Shown: positions 23,144 through 34,008 of the stretch, piece by piece
Layout: each line of letters starts with the position of its first letter
How positions within the stretch are numbered: position 1 is the first letter of the stretch
NCBI GenBank assembly: GCA_024516155.1
Contig: JAJJXM010000107.1
Coordinates: 1 to 64,000, forward strand
Source: Pyronema omphalodes
Lineage: Eukaryota > Ascomycota > Pezizomycetes > Pezizales > Pyronemataceae
Direction: 5' to 3'
Length of the DNA stretch: 64,000 nucleotides
Notes under the pieces: generated by a model
Told to the model about the DNA's origin: nothing
The model's database searches: none
Seen by the model: the letters and a program-made list of their open reading frames with translations, nothing else
Position numbers and translations under genes: made by a program

Positions 23144-24021
23144 GTTTGTTTGTTTGTTTGTTTGTTCTCTCATTACTTGTTTGCAACCCGAAGGTTATGA
23201 CAAGGGACAGATAAATACAAAAGAGAAGAAGAAAGAAATGTAAAAGCAAAAACCTCGTCTCCACCTCTACCAGTCTCCTCCTCTTGATCGTTGTGGTTGT
23301 GGGGTCTGTCCCCACTGTATACTTCGGGGGTTTCTTGTCCAAGCGCGTCTGATGTTCCAAGTGCCCTGCTTGCACAGAGGCCGCCTCGCCGGGCTCCTCC
23401 CTTTCCTCCTCCCTTCCCCTTCCCATGTTTAGCCATTTTACCGCCTTTGTTTCCTCCGCGTACAAAAGAAAAAGAAAAAGAAAAAGAAAAACTCCCGCCG
23501 CCCTCCTCTGCTCCTTCCCCGTGCCCCTCTCTCTCCCTTCGCAGCGCCGCGCACTCCTCCCGCCCCTCGAACATAAGAAAAACATCGTCGCACCCAAACA
23601 AAGGAAAGTACAAAAGAAACTCGTCTGCCCTCTCTCGCCTTCCGTCCCCTTCATTTCCCTTCCTGTGCACCATTCCACCCTCCGTTCCCTTCTCATCCGT
23701 CGCACCATAAAACAACTCCAACCCGTAAGACAAACAATTGAAAGACAAAGAAAAGAAAAACAACAGAAAACAAGAAGAAAGCAAGACTCAAAACACCCGA
23801 ACCCCAAGCAGACCCAAGCAACGACCCCAGCCCGATCCCGTCACCGCGTGCCCGTTCCCTTTCTCTCCGCCTATCCCTCCTCTACCTTCCCCTTCTGCTT
23901 GTCCCCTTTTTTTTTTTTTTTTTTTTTTTACAAAACAAAATCCTATGTAAGAAAGCACTGCAAAATCAGCGCGCGCGAAAGGTCCTAAGGTACTGCGGTC
24001 AGTGTAGTCAGCGGTAGGGGT
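23144..24021 (-). other. LINE B2 3' UTR, hairpin and AAAC tail
   Basis: On the minus strand this 0.88-kb non-coding region runs from the ORF2 stop through A-rich and purine-rich stretches (T run at 23909-23929 on the plus strand), a block shared with family D 3' UTRs (about 23280-23460), the AACC-TTC-GGGTT type hairpin (about 23187-23198) and the AAAC tail. Plus-strand ORFs here are low-complexity shadows. Confidence 0.75.
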
Positions 24022-27000
24022 CTATCCCCTTCTGCGAGGCTTCTCTAGCCGGGAGTGTGCCCAGGTCGAGGTAGCAACCTTGGTTGCAGAGATGAAGGTG
24101 GAAAGAGCCTTGGTGCCGGAGGGGGTGTCCAGAATGGTGTTTAGATTGATCCGGGAGTGTTGTCTGAGTTTGAGGTCCTTCCTGAGTGTGGAGCGAGCGG
24201 CCTGGAATTCGGGGCAGCTCAGGAGGAGGTGTCGAGGCGTCTGCGGTGGGTGGATTGGGCAGCCGCAGCTACGGGAGGGGTATGCGTCGGATGGAGGGTG
24301 GGCCAAGCAGTTGAGGAAGTACCCGTGGCCGGTGCGAAGACCCAGGATTGCAGTTGATATCCAGCGGGGGTTTTCGGTGTACGCAGTGTCCATTTTGCGG
24401 CGGTGAGTGGCGGTGTACGTGCGCGGTCGGGGGGAAGAGGTGAACCAGGTAGCCCAGTCTTCGGTGTACCTTTCTCGAGCGCGGCGGCGCAGCCAAGTGA
24501 GGGATATCGGTATTCGTCGGCGTGGCGGTACTGTTGTCGCCTGTCGGGCCAGTTCGTCGGCGGCTTCGTTTCCGGGGACGCTGGTGTGTCCTGGGACCCA
24601 GTGGATGGTAATTGAGGTACCGTAATCGTGAAGGTCGTGAGCGGTGCTGTGGATGGCCCAGGCGAGCTCCTGGCCGGGGCCTCGACGGAGGTGAGAGGCT
24701 CGATGTATAGCGGCCTGGTTGTCTGTGAAAACGTGGATGTGTTTGTCGTATAGGTCGTTGCGTCGAATATGTCTCAGGCATGTCCGGAGGCCTTCGTGAA
24801 TGGCCATGACTTCCGCGTCGAAGACTTCCGTTCTGTCACCCATGGGCACTATGGAGTCGACAGGTCGTGGCAGCCCATGGGGGATGGTGTATCCCGCGCC
24901 TGTTATGCCGTCAAGTTGAGAGCCGTCCGTGTACAGTAGGATAGTATCCGATCGTTGGCGAAGGGCGTGGAGGAGGAGGAGGTGGTCGTCGGCAGCGTCA
25001 GCCTTCGGGGAGGAGGAGATGTCGATCGTTAATGTAGGGGCGAGGTCGTCATCGGGGATGTTTTGGGAGGTGTTCTCGATTTCGGCGTTTGGTTGGACCC
25101 ACGAGGAGAGGGTGCTGATGACGTGCAGGAGGCGGGACGGGGCTTGTCCTGGGACGTGCCACGGGTGGTCGTACTCGGTGTCCGGGTTGATTGAGGCCTC
25201 CTCGATACTCGGGGCGGGGAACGAGACGGGGCAGCGTGTGATGATAGGATGCGAAGCGGGTAGAGTGAGGGTGCGCAGGGCGTATTTCCGCTGGCGGTTG
25301 TCAAGACGTATTGTGACGGGGGGGAGTGCGGATTCGTTGTGGAGGGCCAGGATCGGGGTAGAGGTGAAGGCGTTGAGAATCCTGCGGAGGGCGGTGTTCT
25401 GTTGATTCTGAAGGGTGCGGGCAAGGTCTTTTTGCTGGTTCCACCATATCTCTGCGCCGTAGTCTGCTCTCGACTGGACACACGCCTGGTAGATTAGTCT
25501 GGTAGCAGCGGGGGACAGACCTGTTTCGTACCGTGCTAACCTACACAGTGTGTTCAGAGTTCTTTGCGCGGCGGTTACTCGTCTAGCTACATGTTTTCTA
25601 AAGTTAAGTTTCCTATCTAAATACAGGCCTATCCACCTCACAACATCCTTCTCTCCTCCTTGTGTTCCCGGTGTGATAACTGTACCGTTTGGTAACTTAA
25701 CTTTTTCCTCCTCAGTGATACTGTCGGTGCGTGCCCAGTGGAAATGCAGGAGCTCTGATTTGGCATCGTCAAATGCAACGGCGTTTGCGTCAGCCCACCG
25801 AAAGGCCGTTTTCGTAATGTTCTCAAGTGTGCGGGCGTTCGCTTTTCTGGTGCGTCCCTGGACGACGATCGCTACGTCGTCAATGTAGCTAGGTGTCCAG
25901 GCGTACGGGTGTGTCTTCGCTAGTTCGTCGAATAATGGGCGGAGGTATAATAAGAAAAGTATGGGGGATGCAGGGGAACCTTGTGGGATGCCTGTTTGCA
26001 CTGGGCGTTGCGTGTCAGTTCTCCCATCGAACGCCAGAGCGATCGTGCGGTCTGCGAGGAAAGTCTGGCACCACGATACTACTGGTCTCCGGCACCCGAG
26101 TTGTCGTAATGTTTGTTGGAGGCGGTCAGCAGAGACGTTGTCGAACGCTCCACGAACATCGAGGAAGAGGGCAGAGGTTAGCATTCCGTGAGATTTCCCA
26201 ATCTCGACGTCGTGCACCAGCGCCATCGCCGCGTCAATTGCTGATCTCTGCGGGCGTCCACCTATTTGGTCTCTATGTAGTAAGTCGTGAGAGTCTGCCA
26301 TCGTGCCTAGGCGAGTGGCCATTAGTTTTTCGAGGGTCTTCCCAAGGCAGTTTAGGAGCGCAATCGGACGGTATGCCTTTGGATTGCTGTAATCCGGCTT
26401 GTTGGGTTTGGCGATAATGACTGTGGTGGCCTGGCGCCAGCATCGCGGATGGTAGCCTACCGTCCCTAATGTGGCGTAGAGGTTGTTCATGTGTTCCGGG
26501 ATGGCAAGGTATGCTTGGCGTAGGCAGGCGAATGTGAGCCCATCGGGTCCGGGCGCTTTCTTCGGCGAGGAGGAGAATATCGCTGTTTCTATCTCTGTCG
26601 GCGTAAAGGTTGTCCACTGCAACTCGCGGCGCGGGGGGAGGGCGGACGGAGGCGGTGGTGGTGGCGGCGGGGGAAACAACTTTTGGAAGGCCTCTACCTT
26701 TGCGTCGAAGGAGCTGCAGATTGTTTCTTGGCCGTTTATCATTGCGCGGAGGTTTGGTGTTAGCTGAGCACGCCGAGGGTTGGTGTACCTAAACGCCTGC
26801 CACACATCGGGTCCTTCGGCTTGGGAAAGATATTCCTTCCACTTTGCATCTTTCGCCGTTCGAATGGTCCTGTGGTATTCGTTTCGGTGTTGTTTGTAGT
26901 TTAAGTGGGATCTATCGTCACGTTTGCGTTTCCACTTACGTCTTGCTTTGGTCATCTTTTTCCTTGCCTCGGTGACTTCTGCGGTCCACCATCTTTTCGA

Positions 27001-27943
27001 TTGTGGGGTCACTTGTAGTACGGGGGTGGACGTAGTCGCGGCATTGAGGATGGCGTCACGTATTGACTCTGCCCACGCATCGAGGTTGTCTGTGGTAGGG
27101 TGGTTGCGGTATTGTGTCCATGATGGTGTGAGGGCTAAGCACGAGGCACGGAGGGCTTCGGCGAAGAGCTCCCAATCCGTCTTTTTCCAGTTCAGTCGGT
27201 TTGTTGGGGGGGTTGGTTCAGCGTCTGGGTGGGTTGTGTGCACTTCGAAACGTATGACTTCGTGGTCAGATCCCGTAGCGTTGTCGTCGTCAATCGCCCA
27301 GTTCGTTGTTTCCTCTGCCATGTGGGGCGATGCTAGGGTCAGGTCGAGGACGGAGGAACTGCGGCCTTGGTTGTAGTAGTAGGTGGGAATGTCAGGGACG
27401 GACACGAGGGTCCAGTCTCGTTGTTCGATGAGGTCAACTATCTCGGTGGCTCGGGTGGGGGAACGTGTGGAGGAGTTCCACAGGGCATGGTGAGCGTTGA
27501 GGTCACCTGTGATGATGCACCTGCGGGGGAGGGGGAGGGGGGGTGAGGGCTCTCGGGATGGTATAAATGTTGCTTTCGTGGTGTTTTTCGTTGTATATAT
27601 TAAAAAGAAAGAAAGAAGGAATCAAGTCGGTACCTACCTCAAGGACCTGGAGGTCAGAATCCGCGCATATATCGGTGCGCTGAGAAACCCTGAGGTATGG
27701 GTTTGTCCTGGTCACGTAGGCGGCTGTTCTGTTGGTGGTTCTATCTCCACGCGGTGGCAAGACCAGTGTGAAAGATGGGTGTGTGGTGGCGTATGTTATG
27801 TCGGTTATGTGAATTTCTTGTATTAGGATTATGTCGGCTGTGTTGTGTGCGCTATTCAGCAGCGCATCGAGTGCTGCTCGTTGTCGGTTCACGTTGTGGG
27901 AGACGATCCGTATGGTTGCTGCCAGTCTGTTGTAGCTAGACAT
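24022..27943 (-). pseudogene. LINE B2 ORF2 (endonuclease, reverse transcriptase, RNase H), one frameshift
   Basis: The ATG at 27943 overlaps the ORF1 stop (ATGTCTAG). The first 130 residues are endonuclease (SHNVNRQ, IQEIHITD). A frameshift then occurs in the C-rich run at about 27518-27550. The second frame is open for over 1100 codons to 24022 and contains the rest of the endonuclease (GDLNAHH, GSDHEVIRF), reverse transcriptase (PNKPDYSNPKAYRPIALLN, FLDVRGAFDNV, GIPQGSPASPILF, YIDDVAIV), RNase H (YTDGSQ, FDAEVMAIHEG, VFTDNQAAIHRAS, HWVPGHTSVPGNEAADELA) and the tail motif CGCPIHPPQTPRHLLLSC. With a single homopolymer break it may be functional in reality if that base is a sequencing error. 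Confidence 0.87.
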
Positions 27944-29645
27944 GGGCGTTCATCTCAGTGTCTCTGTCGGCTGGGTTGGGTGGGGCGGCGGTGGGGTTTT
28001 GTGACGCTGTCCAGGCTTCTTTGAATATGCGGATGCGTACGGGGCACTGCTTGCTGAAGCCTGGGTGGTCGAGGTCGGGGAGGTTGGCGTCCGCGCAGTT
28101 TTTGCAATGGTATTTAGTGTGTTCACAACTCTTACCTTTGCGTTGGGGGCAGTCGTTGCAGGCATGGTCGTCCGTGGGGTGGTTTTGGCCGCAGAAGCCG
28201 CAGGTGGGGCCTTGCGGTCCAGTGCAGTTGGTGTAGTGGTGGCCAAAGAGCAGGCAGCGCCGACACTGGTCGGTCCGTCGGGCAGAGTGGTACTCGGTGA
28301 CTCTTCGGGGCTCGAAGAGTACCATGACTCGTTTGCGCTTCAGGAGTGCGAGCTCTTCGGCGGTACGTACCGCAATAACCACACTGGACGCTTCCTTGCC
28401 CACACGCTTCTCCGCGGTCGTCATATATCGGGGGGGTTGCGCCAGGGTGACTTGTCCGTTGCTGCGTTCGATTTCCTCTTGGAGGAGGCGCATTCCGTCG
28501 GGGGAGTCGGGGTATTGGCTCGTGGGGATTCCGTGGACTGCGAGCTTGTACCACCGCTCGTTTAGGCGGGGTGCGGCGATGGAGGTATTGACTTGTTGCG
28601 TCGCTGTGTGTATGGTCCCTAGGTTCTTGGTCAGCTCGGATTCAGTGGTGCCATCTGTCATGGTCACGATGAGGTTTCCTGATTTGGCTTGTCTGATCGT
28701 GGCGACAGCCATGTGAGGCGGCGCCTGCGTCTGGGTGAGTGCAGCGTTGATCGCCCGTCCCAGTTGGGCCTTTGTGCCGACGTCGATTGCCGCAGGGTGT
28801 GGGATGGGTATCATGATGGACTGGGGGGGGGTGCGTTGGCGTCGGGGGTGCGGTTTTGCGGGGGGGTTGCTTTTGGGGGCGTGGGCGGGGAAGGAGAGGT
28901 CAGCGACGGTTGTGCCGGAGGTCCATGGTTGGTGAGTGGTCGTGGGGGGGTTGGGGCGGCGAGTAATGGCGGAGGTCGGTATGGCGATGTTGTGGTGGCG
29001 AAGGGTGTTTTCCAGGAGTCGGCACCGTTCTTTCCAGTATTGGAGGTCGTCGGGGGGTGAGTTGGCGGTGGTCGTTTGTTCGGGGTGGGGTTGACGTTGG
29101 GGCTGTGTCGGAGGGGGCGGGCTGGGTTTTGCGATTTTGTCGAGTCTTTTGTTGATGGTGTCGATGGAACGGACGATAGGTCGGAGCGCGTCGTTGGTGT
29201 TTTTCGAAATCATATCGGCGATGGCTGAGAGGAGGTTGTTGTCGGGCTGAGGCTGGGGGTTGGGATTGACATCGGAAGCAGTTATTGCGTGCTGGCTATC
29301 ATTGAGGTTTAGGTCGGAGTCGGATTCGGAGTCGGTGTCGGGGCAGCTGTCAGTGTCCATGGCGGTCGGCATTGTTTCGACGGGGGTCCCATCGAGGTTC
29401 ACGTGGGTGTTTGTTTTCGGTCGGGTGACATTTTTGCGGAGGAGGTCGAGGTCACGTCTAGAGGCGGATTTTTTGTTGGGGGGTTTGGTGATTTTTGCGG
29501 CGACGGTCGTTAATTTCTTAGAGGTCGCGATGGCGGAGGAGCCAGCGTGCGGGGCGTTGACTCGGGAAAGCTCGTCGGGGCTAAAAATGTTCTCGGGTAC
29601 CTGCATACGCGAGGGCGTGGCGGGGATGGGTGCGTTAGCGTCCAT
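27936..29645 (-). CDS. LINE B2 ORF1, intact gag-like RNA-binding protein
   Basis: This is an uninterrupted 569-residue frame starting MDANAPIPATPSRMQ at 29645. The N-terminal third is Ser/Asp-rich (DTDSCPDTDSESDSDLN). A helical, Gln/Pro-rich middle follows, then the conserved block with WYKLAVHGIP near residue 365 and, in the last 120 residues, three knuckles: CRRCLLFGHHYTNC, CGFCGQNHPTDDHAC and CEHTKYHCKNC. Proteins of this type coat the LINE RNA and help target-primed reverse transcription. The stop TAG lies inside the ORF2 start context ATGTCTAG, so ORF2 is probably made by reinitiation. Confidence 0.88.
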   Translation of the reverse strand: MDANAPIPATPSRMQVPENIFSPDELSRVNAPHAGSSAIATSKKLTTVAAKITKPPNKKSASRRDLDLLRKNVTRPKTNTHVNLDGTPVETMPTAMDTDSCPDTDSESDSDLNLNDSQHAITASDVNPNPQPQPDNNLLSAIADMISKNTNDALRPIVRSIDTINKRLDKIAKPSPPPPTQPQRQPHPEQTTTANSPPDDLQYWKERCRLLENTLRHHNIAIPTSAITRRPNPPTTTHQPWTSGTTVADLSFPAHAPKSNPPAKPHPRRQRTPPQSIMIPIPHPAAIDVGTKAQLGRAINAALTQTQAPPHMAVATIRQAKSGNLIVTMTDGTTESELTKNLGTIHTATQQVNTSIAAPRLNERWYKLAVHGIPTSQYPDSPDGMRLLQEEIERSNGQVTLAQPPRYMTTAEKRVGKEASSVVIAVRTAEELALLKRKRVMVLFEPRRVTEYHSARRTDQCRRCLLFGHHYTNCTGPQGPTCGFCGQNHPTDDHACNDCPQRKGKSCEHTKYHCKNCADANLPDLDHPGFSKQCPVRIRIFKEAWTASQNPTAAPPNPADRDTEMNAHV

Positions 29646-30082
29646 CGCTTAGCCGGTGCTACGGTAAGCGATGGTGAAGAGTCACGTGAGGAGGCTCTTG
29701 CTAAGCGAGCGCGAAAATTTCTCGCGAGGAAGGGGGTCCGGAGGGGGGGAAAATTGGGGTATCACCACAACCAGTGCTGCTGGTGGGGGGGGAATTTGGG
29801 GGGGGGGGGGGATTTCGGTATGCCGAAACCGAAAATGAGGTCGGTTCGATGATTGGGGGGGCGGGTGGAGGGGCGGCGTTGATGAAAGTGCCCGGAATCC
29901 GGTCCGGAGGTCCCACAATCGCGTTTTTCCGCTGAATCTCAACGGTAAACGGTAGCTGGGTTCCGAAAATCCGGATTCGGGGTAATTCGGAGGTAAGAAA
30001 TCGATTGCCGATTCGAAAATCGGGGAAATTGTTGTTGTTGTCGCAAATGCAGGGGGGGGTCAGCGGTTGCTGTGTGGTGTCT
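29646..30082 (-). other. LINE B2 5' UTR and 5' end
   Basis: This 0.44-kb non-coding region matches the B1 5' UTR. Several G runs on the plus strand (29786-29812 and 30051-30057) are C runs in the RNA sense. The extreme 5' end carries the shared signature ACACCACACAGC followed by a C run and GCATTTGCGACAAC. It probably includes the internal promoter, but no specific site can be named. Confidence 0.7.
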
Positions 30083-31347
30083 TTCCTTCGGCTTCAACAA
30101 AGCAGCAACAGGCGACAACTGAACACAGCCGGTTCAGTGACTACCATCGCATGATGGTATCTGCAATCAATAAGGCAGTCGCAGTTGACGACAACTATCT
30201 CACCCTAGATCAACTGTTTCTAGACAACTACGCCGGACTCACTGGAGCCAGCTTCCTGGGGATACAACAGATCCACCAGGACACACAGCGACGCTTCAAT
30301 ACCCTCGATGACACCATACGCAACAACAGCGATGAGATGCGCCTCAGATTCGACGTCATGATGACGAAATTCAACATTCTGATGGGCGAAAACACGAAGC
30401 TGCGCGCAGCTTACGACTCTACACAGGCAGAAACAGCAGCTCTCAAGGCTGCTGTGGACGCCCTGACGAGGAAAATCGACGAACAGCAACAAGTCATTTC
30501 GGCGCCCCCCTCACCGAACCTCACGGCCTCTTCCTCAGCGATGGAAGAGATGACTATGCAACTGTCCGTCGTCCAACATGACATTCAGGATGTCCTGGAC
30601 GCTGTTCGCAACCCTCCTGGCAAGAGAAAGCGAAGGGGAAGCGTCCAGAACACCGAACCCACCTCACCGACAAACAGAAGACCGGTGAACCACAAACCGA
30701 GAGCGGCATCACCGGTGCGAAGCCTGATGCACTCAAAACATGCGACTACCGCCGCCCAGGACAAGCTTGATGCCCTCAAGCCTATGTCCCCCCTACCTCT
30801 CCTCGCGATCACGTCAACCGATGCGACACCGGAACCTCACCCTGACAGTCCATCTGCTCAGGACACACCTCTACCCGACGCCCCAAGCACTGCCCCTGCT
30901 GAGACGAACGGATGGAAGACTGTGGAGGCGAAGGCTGCACAGAGGAAGAAGCAGAAAGCGAAGGAGACGACACCTACGGCAGCGCCACCCAGCAAGACCC
31001 CTACAACAAAGAATGGTGGACGGGGAAAGAACACCCACCAACCCAGAACGACAACACCCTCTGCAAAGAAGACTTGGGCAGAAGTCGTCAAGAGCGGAGG
31101 CATCAACGTCCAGATTGTGCTTGGGAATGGCAATCTTGGACTGACAACACCACCGACAAGAAGGGGAGAGAGGCGAGGGGGAGCAGCGAGGAGGCTGAGG
31201 AAGAAGGAAGGAGAAGGGGAGAGAGGGGAGGAGAAGAGGGGCAGGGCGGGCCCGGGTGTCTCAAAGGGCAAAGAGTCAGGGGACACCGGCGGAGGAGGGG
31301 AGAGAGCAGAGGAGAGTGGGGGCACGGGTGGCCCGGCGGCTGTTTAA

Positions 31348-31680
31348 CTTTGCTTTGGTTTTGTTTTTGCTTTGTGGAGGAAATACAGGAGGAAAAATGG
31401 TTAAAAATGGGAGGGGAAGGGAGGAGGAAAGGGAGGAGCCCGGCGAGGCGGCCTCTGTGCAAGCAGGGCACTTGGAACATCAGACGCGCTTGGACAAGAA
31501 ACCCCCGTAGTATACAGTGGGGACAGACCCCACAACCACAACGATCAAGAGGAGGAGACTGGTAGAGGTGGAGACTGGGTTTTTGCTTTTACATTTCTTT
31601 CTTCTTCTCTTTTGTATTTATCTGTCCCTTGTCATAACCTTCGGGTTGCAAACAAGTAATGAGAGAACAAACAAACAAAC
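31348..31680 (+). other. D2 3' UTR of family B type
   Basis: After the D ORF stop the sequence follows the B2 3' UTR closely: the GGTTAAAAATGGGAGGGGAA block, the segment around ACAACGATCAAGAGGAGGAG, CTTGTCATAACCTTCGGGTT with its hairpin, and AGAGAACAAACAAAC ending in the AAAC tail. This similarity suggests that B-encoded reverse transcriptase recognises D transcripts. Confidence 0.8.
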
Positions 31681-33309
31681 CAGCATTCCCAACACTCAGT
31701 TTGGGAATGAATCTGTCTTGTAGCCCTCCTAAAACAGGAGGTCCACTTCGGAGGGTGCAAGTTTCATGGGTGGGGTCATTCACAATTGAAAGTTTTGTGG
31801 CTTTAGGACAGCTTGCTGATTCGCTAGTATACGTTCGTCTCCCTCTCCCGGGAGGTTGGCAGCTCGTCTCGTCAGGGCGTCCGGTTTCCCTCCCAACGTT
31901 CCCGGTCGGTAGGTGATGACAAAGTTGAACCGAGACAGGAATTCGGACCAGCGTGCTTGTCTTCTGTTTAGTAGCTTTGTCGTTATAAAGTATGCGAGGT
32001 TCTTGTGGTCTGTCAATACTTTTATCGGGAAGGCGGAGCCGTCCAAGTGGGGACGCCATTCCTCGAAACAACGAACTATTGCCAGTAGTTCTTTGTCATA
32101 GATCTCATAGTTGCATTCTGCCGGGGAATGCTTTTTGGAATAAAACGCGACGGGGTGTAACACGTTATCGTCGTCGTATTGTGATAAAACTCCAGCAGAC
32201 ACATAGTCAGATGCGTCTGTCTCTACTACAATCGGTTTCTCGTAGTCGAAGTGCTTGAGAATAGGTGCTGATGTAAATGCGTCCTTCAGTCGGTCGAAGG
32301 CGCTCTGCTGATCTTTACCCCAGGTAAAGGGGATTGCTTTACCATCTTTCTTTCTGGTCAGAGCCGTTAGCGGGGAGACCACTTTTGAGTAGTCCTTGAT
32401 AAATCGTCGGTAGAAGTTCGCGAAACCCAGGAACTCTTGGACCTGTTTCAAATTGGTTGGTTCCTTCCAATCTCTGACTGTGGCTACTTTAGAATCCATC
32501 ATGCGAGCGCCGTCGCGGCCAATGTTGTAGCCCAGGTACTGTACTTCTGCCTTGCCAAACTTACACTTCTCTGGCTTCAAGTGCAGTTTTTCTTGCTTGA
32601 GTCGTTCCAAGATCTTTCGGACGTGTGAGGTGTGATCGGGCTTTGTTTCAGAGAATACGAGGATATCGTCCAAGTATGCTGTACAAAACTGGTCCAGGTA
32701 TGGTCTCAGGACATCATTTATGAATGCCTGGAAATCGGCAGGCGCGTTGGTGAGCCCGAAGGGCATCACTTTCGACTCGAATAGGCCGTACCGTGTGCCG
32801 AAGGCCGTCTTCCATTCTTCGCCTTCTGCCATATGGATAAGGTTATAAGCGCTGCGGACATCCAGGGTCGTAAAATATTGGGCTTTGGAAAGATTCATCA
32901 TCGTTTCCTGTATCAATGGCAGCGGGTACCGATTCTTCTCGGTACCTTCATTCAGACTTCGGTAATCGACGCATAAGCGTAGGGATCCGTCTGATTTTTT
33001 CACGAATAATATCGGCGAGGCGGCTGATGATTGGGAGCGTTGTATAAATCCTTTCTCCAAATTCTCATCGAGCCACGCTTTCAGCGTCTGTAACTCGTTG
33101 CGTGACAGCGAGTATAACGGGCCAAAGGGGGGGACGAATCCCTCTTTCAGTGGGATCTTGTGGTCGTACGGTCGGAGTGGGGGGAGTTCCTTCGCGTTGA
33201 CCTCCTTGAATAAATCGAGGTAGTCATAGTACTCTTCGGGGATCATGTCTTTCAGTTCATCATCCGTAAGGGGGGGCTTGTCGTGTAGGGCGACGGTGAT
33301 TTCGTCCAA
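31681..33309 (-). pseudogene. Gypsy G1 reverse transcriptase and RNase H, in-frame stops
   Basis: The main frame (33309-31780) is 509 residues and contains the Ty3/gypsy reverse transcriptase: [53 protein letters not shown], the catalytic YLDDILVFS and [17 protein letters not shown]. RNase H follows with [26 protein letters not shown] and [11 protein letters not shown]. Past the TGA at 31780-31782 the same frame continues to the D2 junction with a TAG and another TGA. All three stops are one C-to-T change from a sense codon. YLDD replaces the commoner YIDD or FIDD without loss of catalytic aspartates. Confidence 0.87.
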
Positions 33310-33315
33310 CGATAG

Positions 33316-34008
33316 AACAGCGTCCAGGACACACCACCCAGCAAAGAGCGACCCCCCCCCCCTGCCTTTTCAACAACCACGCCGAAATCGCAAGATTTTA
33401 TCGCGGATTATTGTTCGGCAGCCCCGAATTACCTATTCGCAGCCTTTCCAGATCAGGCCCTCTCTTTTTGGTTGAGTGTTCATCGAAAAAGAGTTTTCGG
33501 GCCCCTGAGAAAAGCCCCGCGAACCGGTTTCATCAACACCACCCTCCACCCACATCAAAAACCATCACTTCAACCGCGGATTCCTTGTCGCTACCGCAGA
33601 AACAACTTATTCCGAGTTTCCGATGCCCACCCGATCCTCCGCTGTTGAGAAACAGCCCCTCCCCCCCGACAAAGCACCCCCTCGAGGGCTCGCGAAAGAA
33701 AAACGCGCTAACGCGGAGCCGCAAGGGTCCGACGCGTCTGACACAGAAATGCACGTAGACACGTGCTCTGACGTCAGCGATGACTCTAGCGACGAAGACA
33801 CGTCTTCCCACGAGAGCTCCCCCACCCCCGTCGCGTGCAACACCAACAACGCTCCCCCCAAAACCCCCCACAATAAGAAAACCCTCCCTGATAACAATGA
33901 CACCCCCGACGTATTGACCAACCCCGACCCCAAATACACCGTTCAACGCCACACCGACAAATCGAAGAAACGCCCATCTGCCTCCACCGCCCACTCCATC
34001 ACCCACAG
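33316..34008 (+). pseudogene. LINE A3, 5' UTR and ORF1 N-terminus
   Basis: The family A 5' end (ACACCACCCAGCAAAGAGCG at 33331, then a C run) is followed by the 5' UTR and the ORF1 start MPTRSSAVEKQPLP (33623), acidic stretch DVSDDSSDEDTSS and KKRPSASTAHSITH. The reading stops at about 34008, where D3 begins. A 13-base patch (33316-33328) between the TSD and the 5' motif matches the family D ORF in antisense. The preceding TCGTCCAACGATAG (33302-33315) is the exact reverse complement of the 14 bases flanking the A2 tail. Confidence 0.8.

Larger units (their letters stand above)
23144..30082 (-). mobile_element. LINE B2, full-length and nearly intact
   Basis: This minus-strand LINE of about 6.9 kb has its AAAC-repeat tail at 23144-23163 and the 5' terminal motif ACACCACACAGCAACCGCTG at about 30060-30080. 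A 13-bp TSD, TTCCTTCGGCTTC (23131-23143 and 30083-30095), flanks it within the D2 ORF. ORF1 is intact. ORF2 has one frameshift in a C-rich run. It is the best candidate in the window for a recently active source of reverse transcriptase. Confidence 0.9.
22941..31347 (+). pseudogene. Family D single ORF (coiled-coil, LINE ORF1-like), interrupted by B2
   Basis: The ATG is at 22941 (MSPKQRQNNARRS). The frame runs to 23143 and resumes at 30096 once B2 and one copy of its TSD are removed. The two parts join in frame, giving 1455 nt including the stop (484 codons), exactly the length of the intact D5 copy. It encodes the IQQIHQDTQRRFNTLDDTI block, a coiled coil (ENTKLRAAYDSTQAETAALK, then DALTRKIDEQQQ), a basic patch KRKRRG, a Pro/Thr-rich region with KTWAEVVKSG, and a Gly/Arg/Glu-rich tail. 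There is no zinc knuckle. A nucleic-acid-binding role is inference. Confidence 0.8.
22744..31680 (+). mobile_element. Family D element D2, full length, carrying nested LINE B2
   Basis: The 5' end is ACACCACACGGCAACGGCGA plus a C run at 22744, and the 3' end is the AAAC tail at about 31660-31680. A 13-15 bp TSD (CAGCATTCCCAACAC) flanks it inside G1. Without B2 the element is about 2.0 kb: a short 5' UTR, one 484-codon ORF and a family B type 3' UTR. No reverse transcriptase is present, so it must move with help from another LINE, presumably family B. Confidence 0.85.
20788..33315 (-). mobile_element. Ty3/gypsy chromovirus G1, 3' two thirds, split by D2
   Basis: On the minus strand the order is reverse transcriptase and RNase H (33309-31780), integrase with chromodomain (22743-21390), polypurine tract and LTR. 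D2, itself carrying B2, sits between them with a 13-15 bp TSD (CAGCATTCCCAACAC at 22731-22745 and 31681-31695). After removing D2 the pol frame is continuous apart from stop codons TGA 31780-31782, TAG 31729-31731 and TGA 31696-31698. The gag-protease half is at 11126-12800 on the plus strand. Confidence 0.85.
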
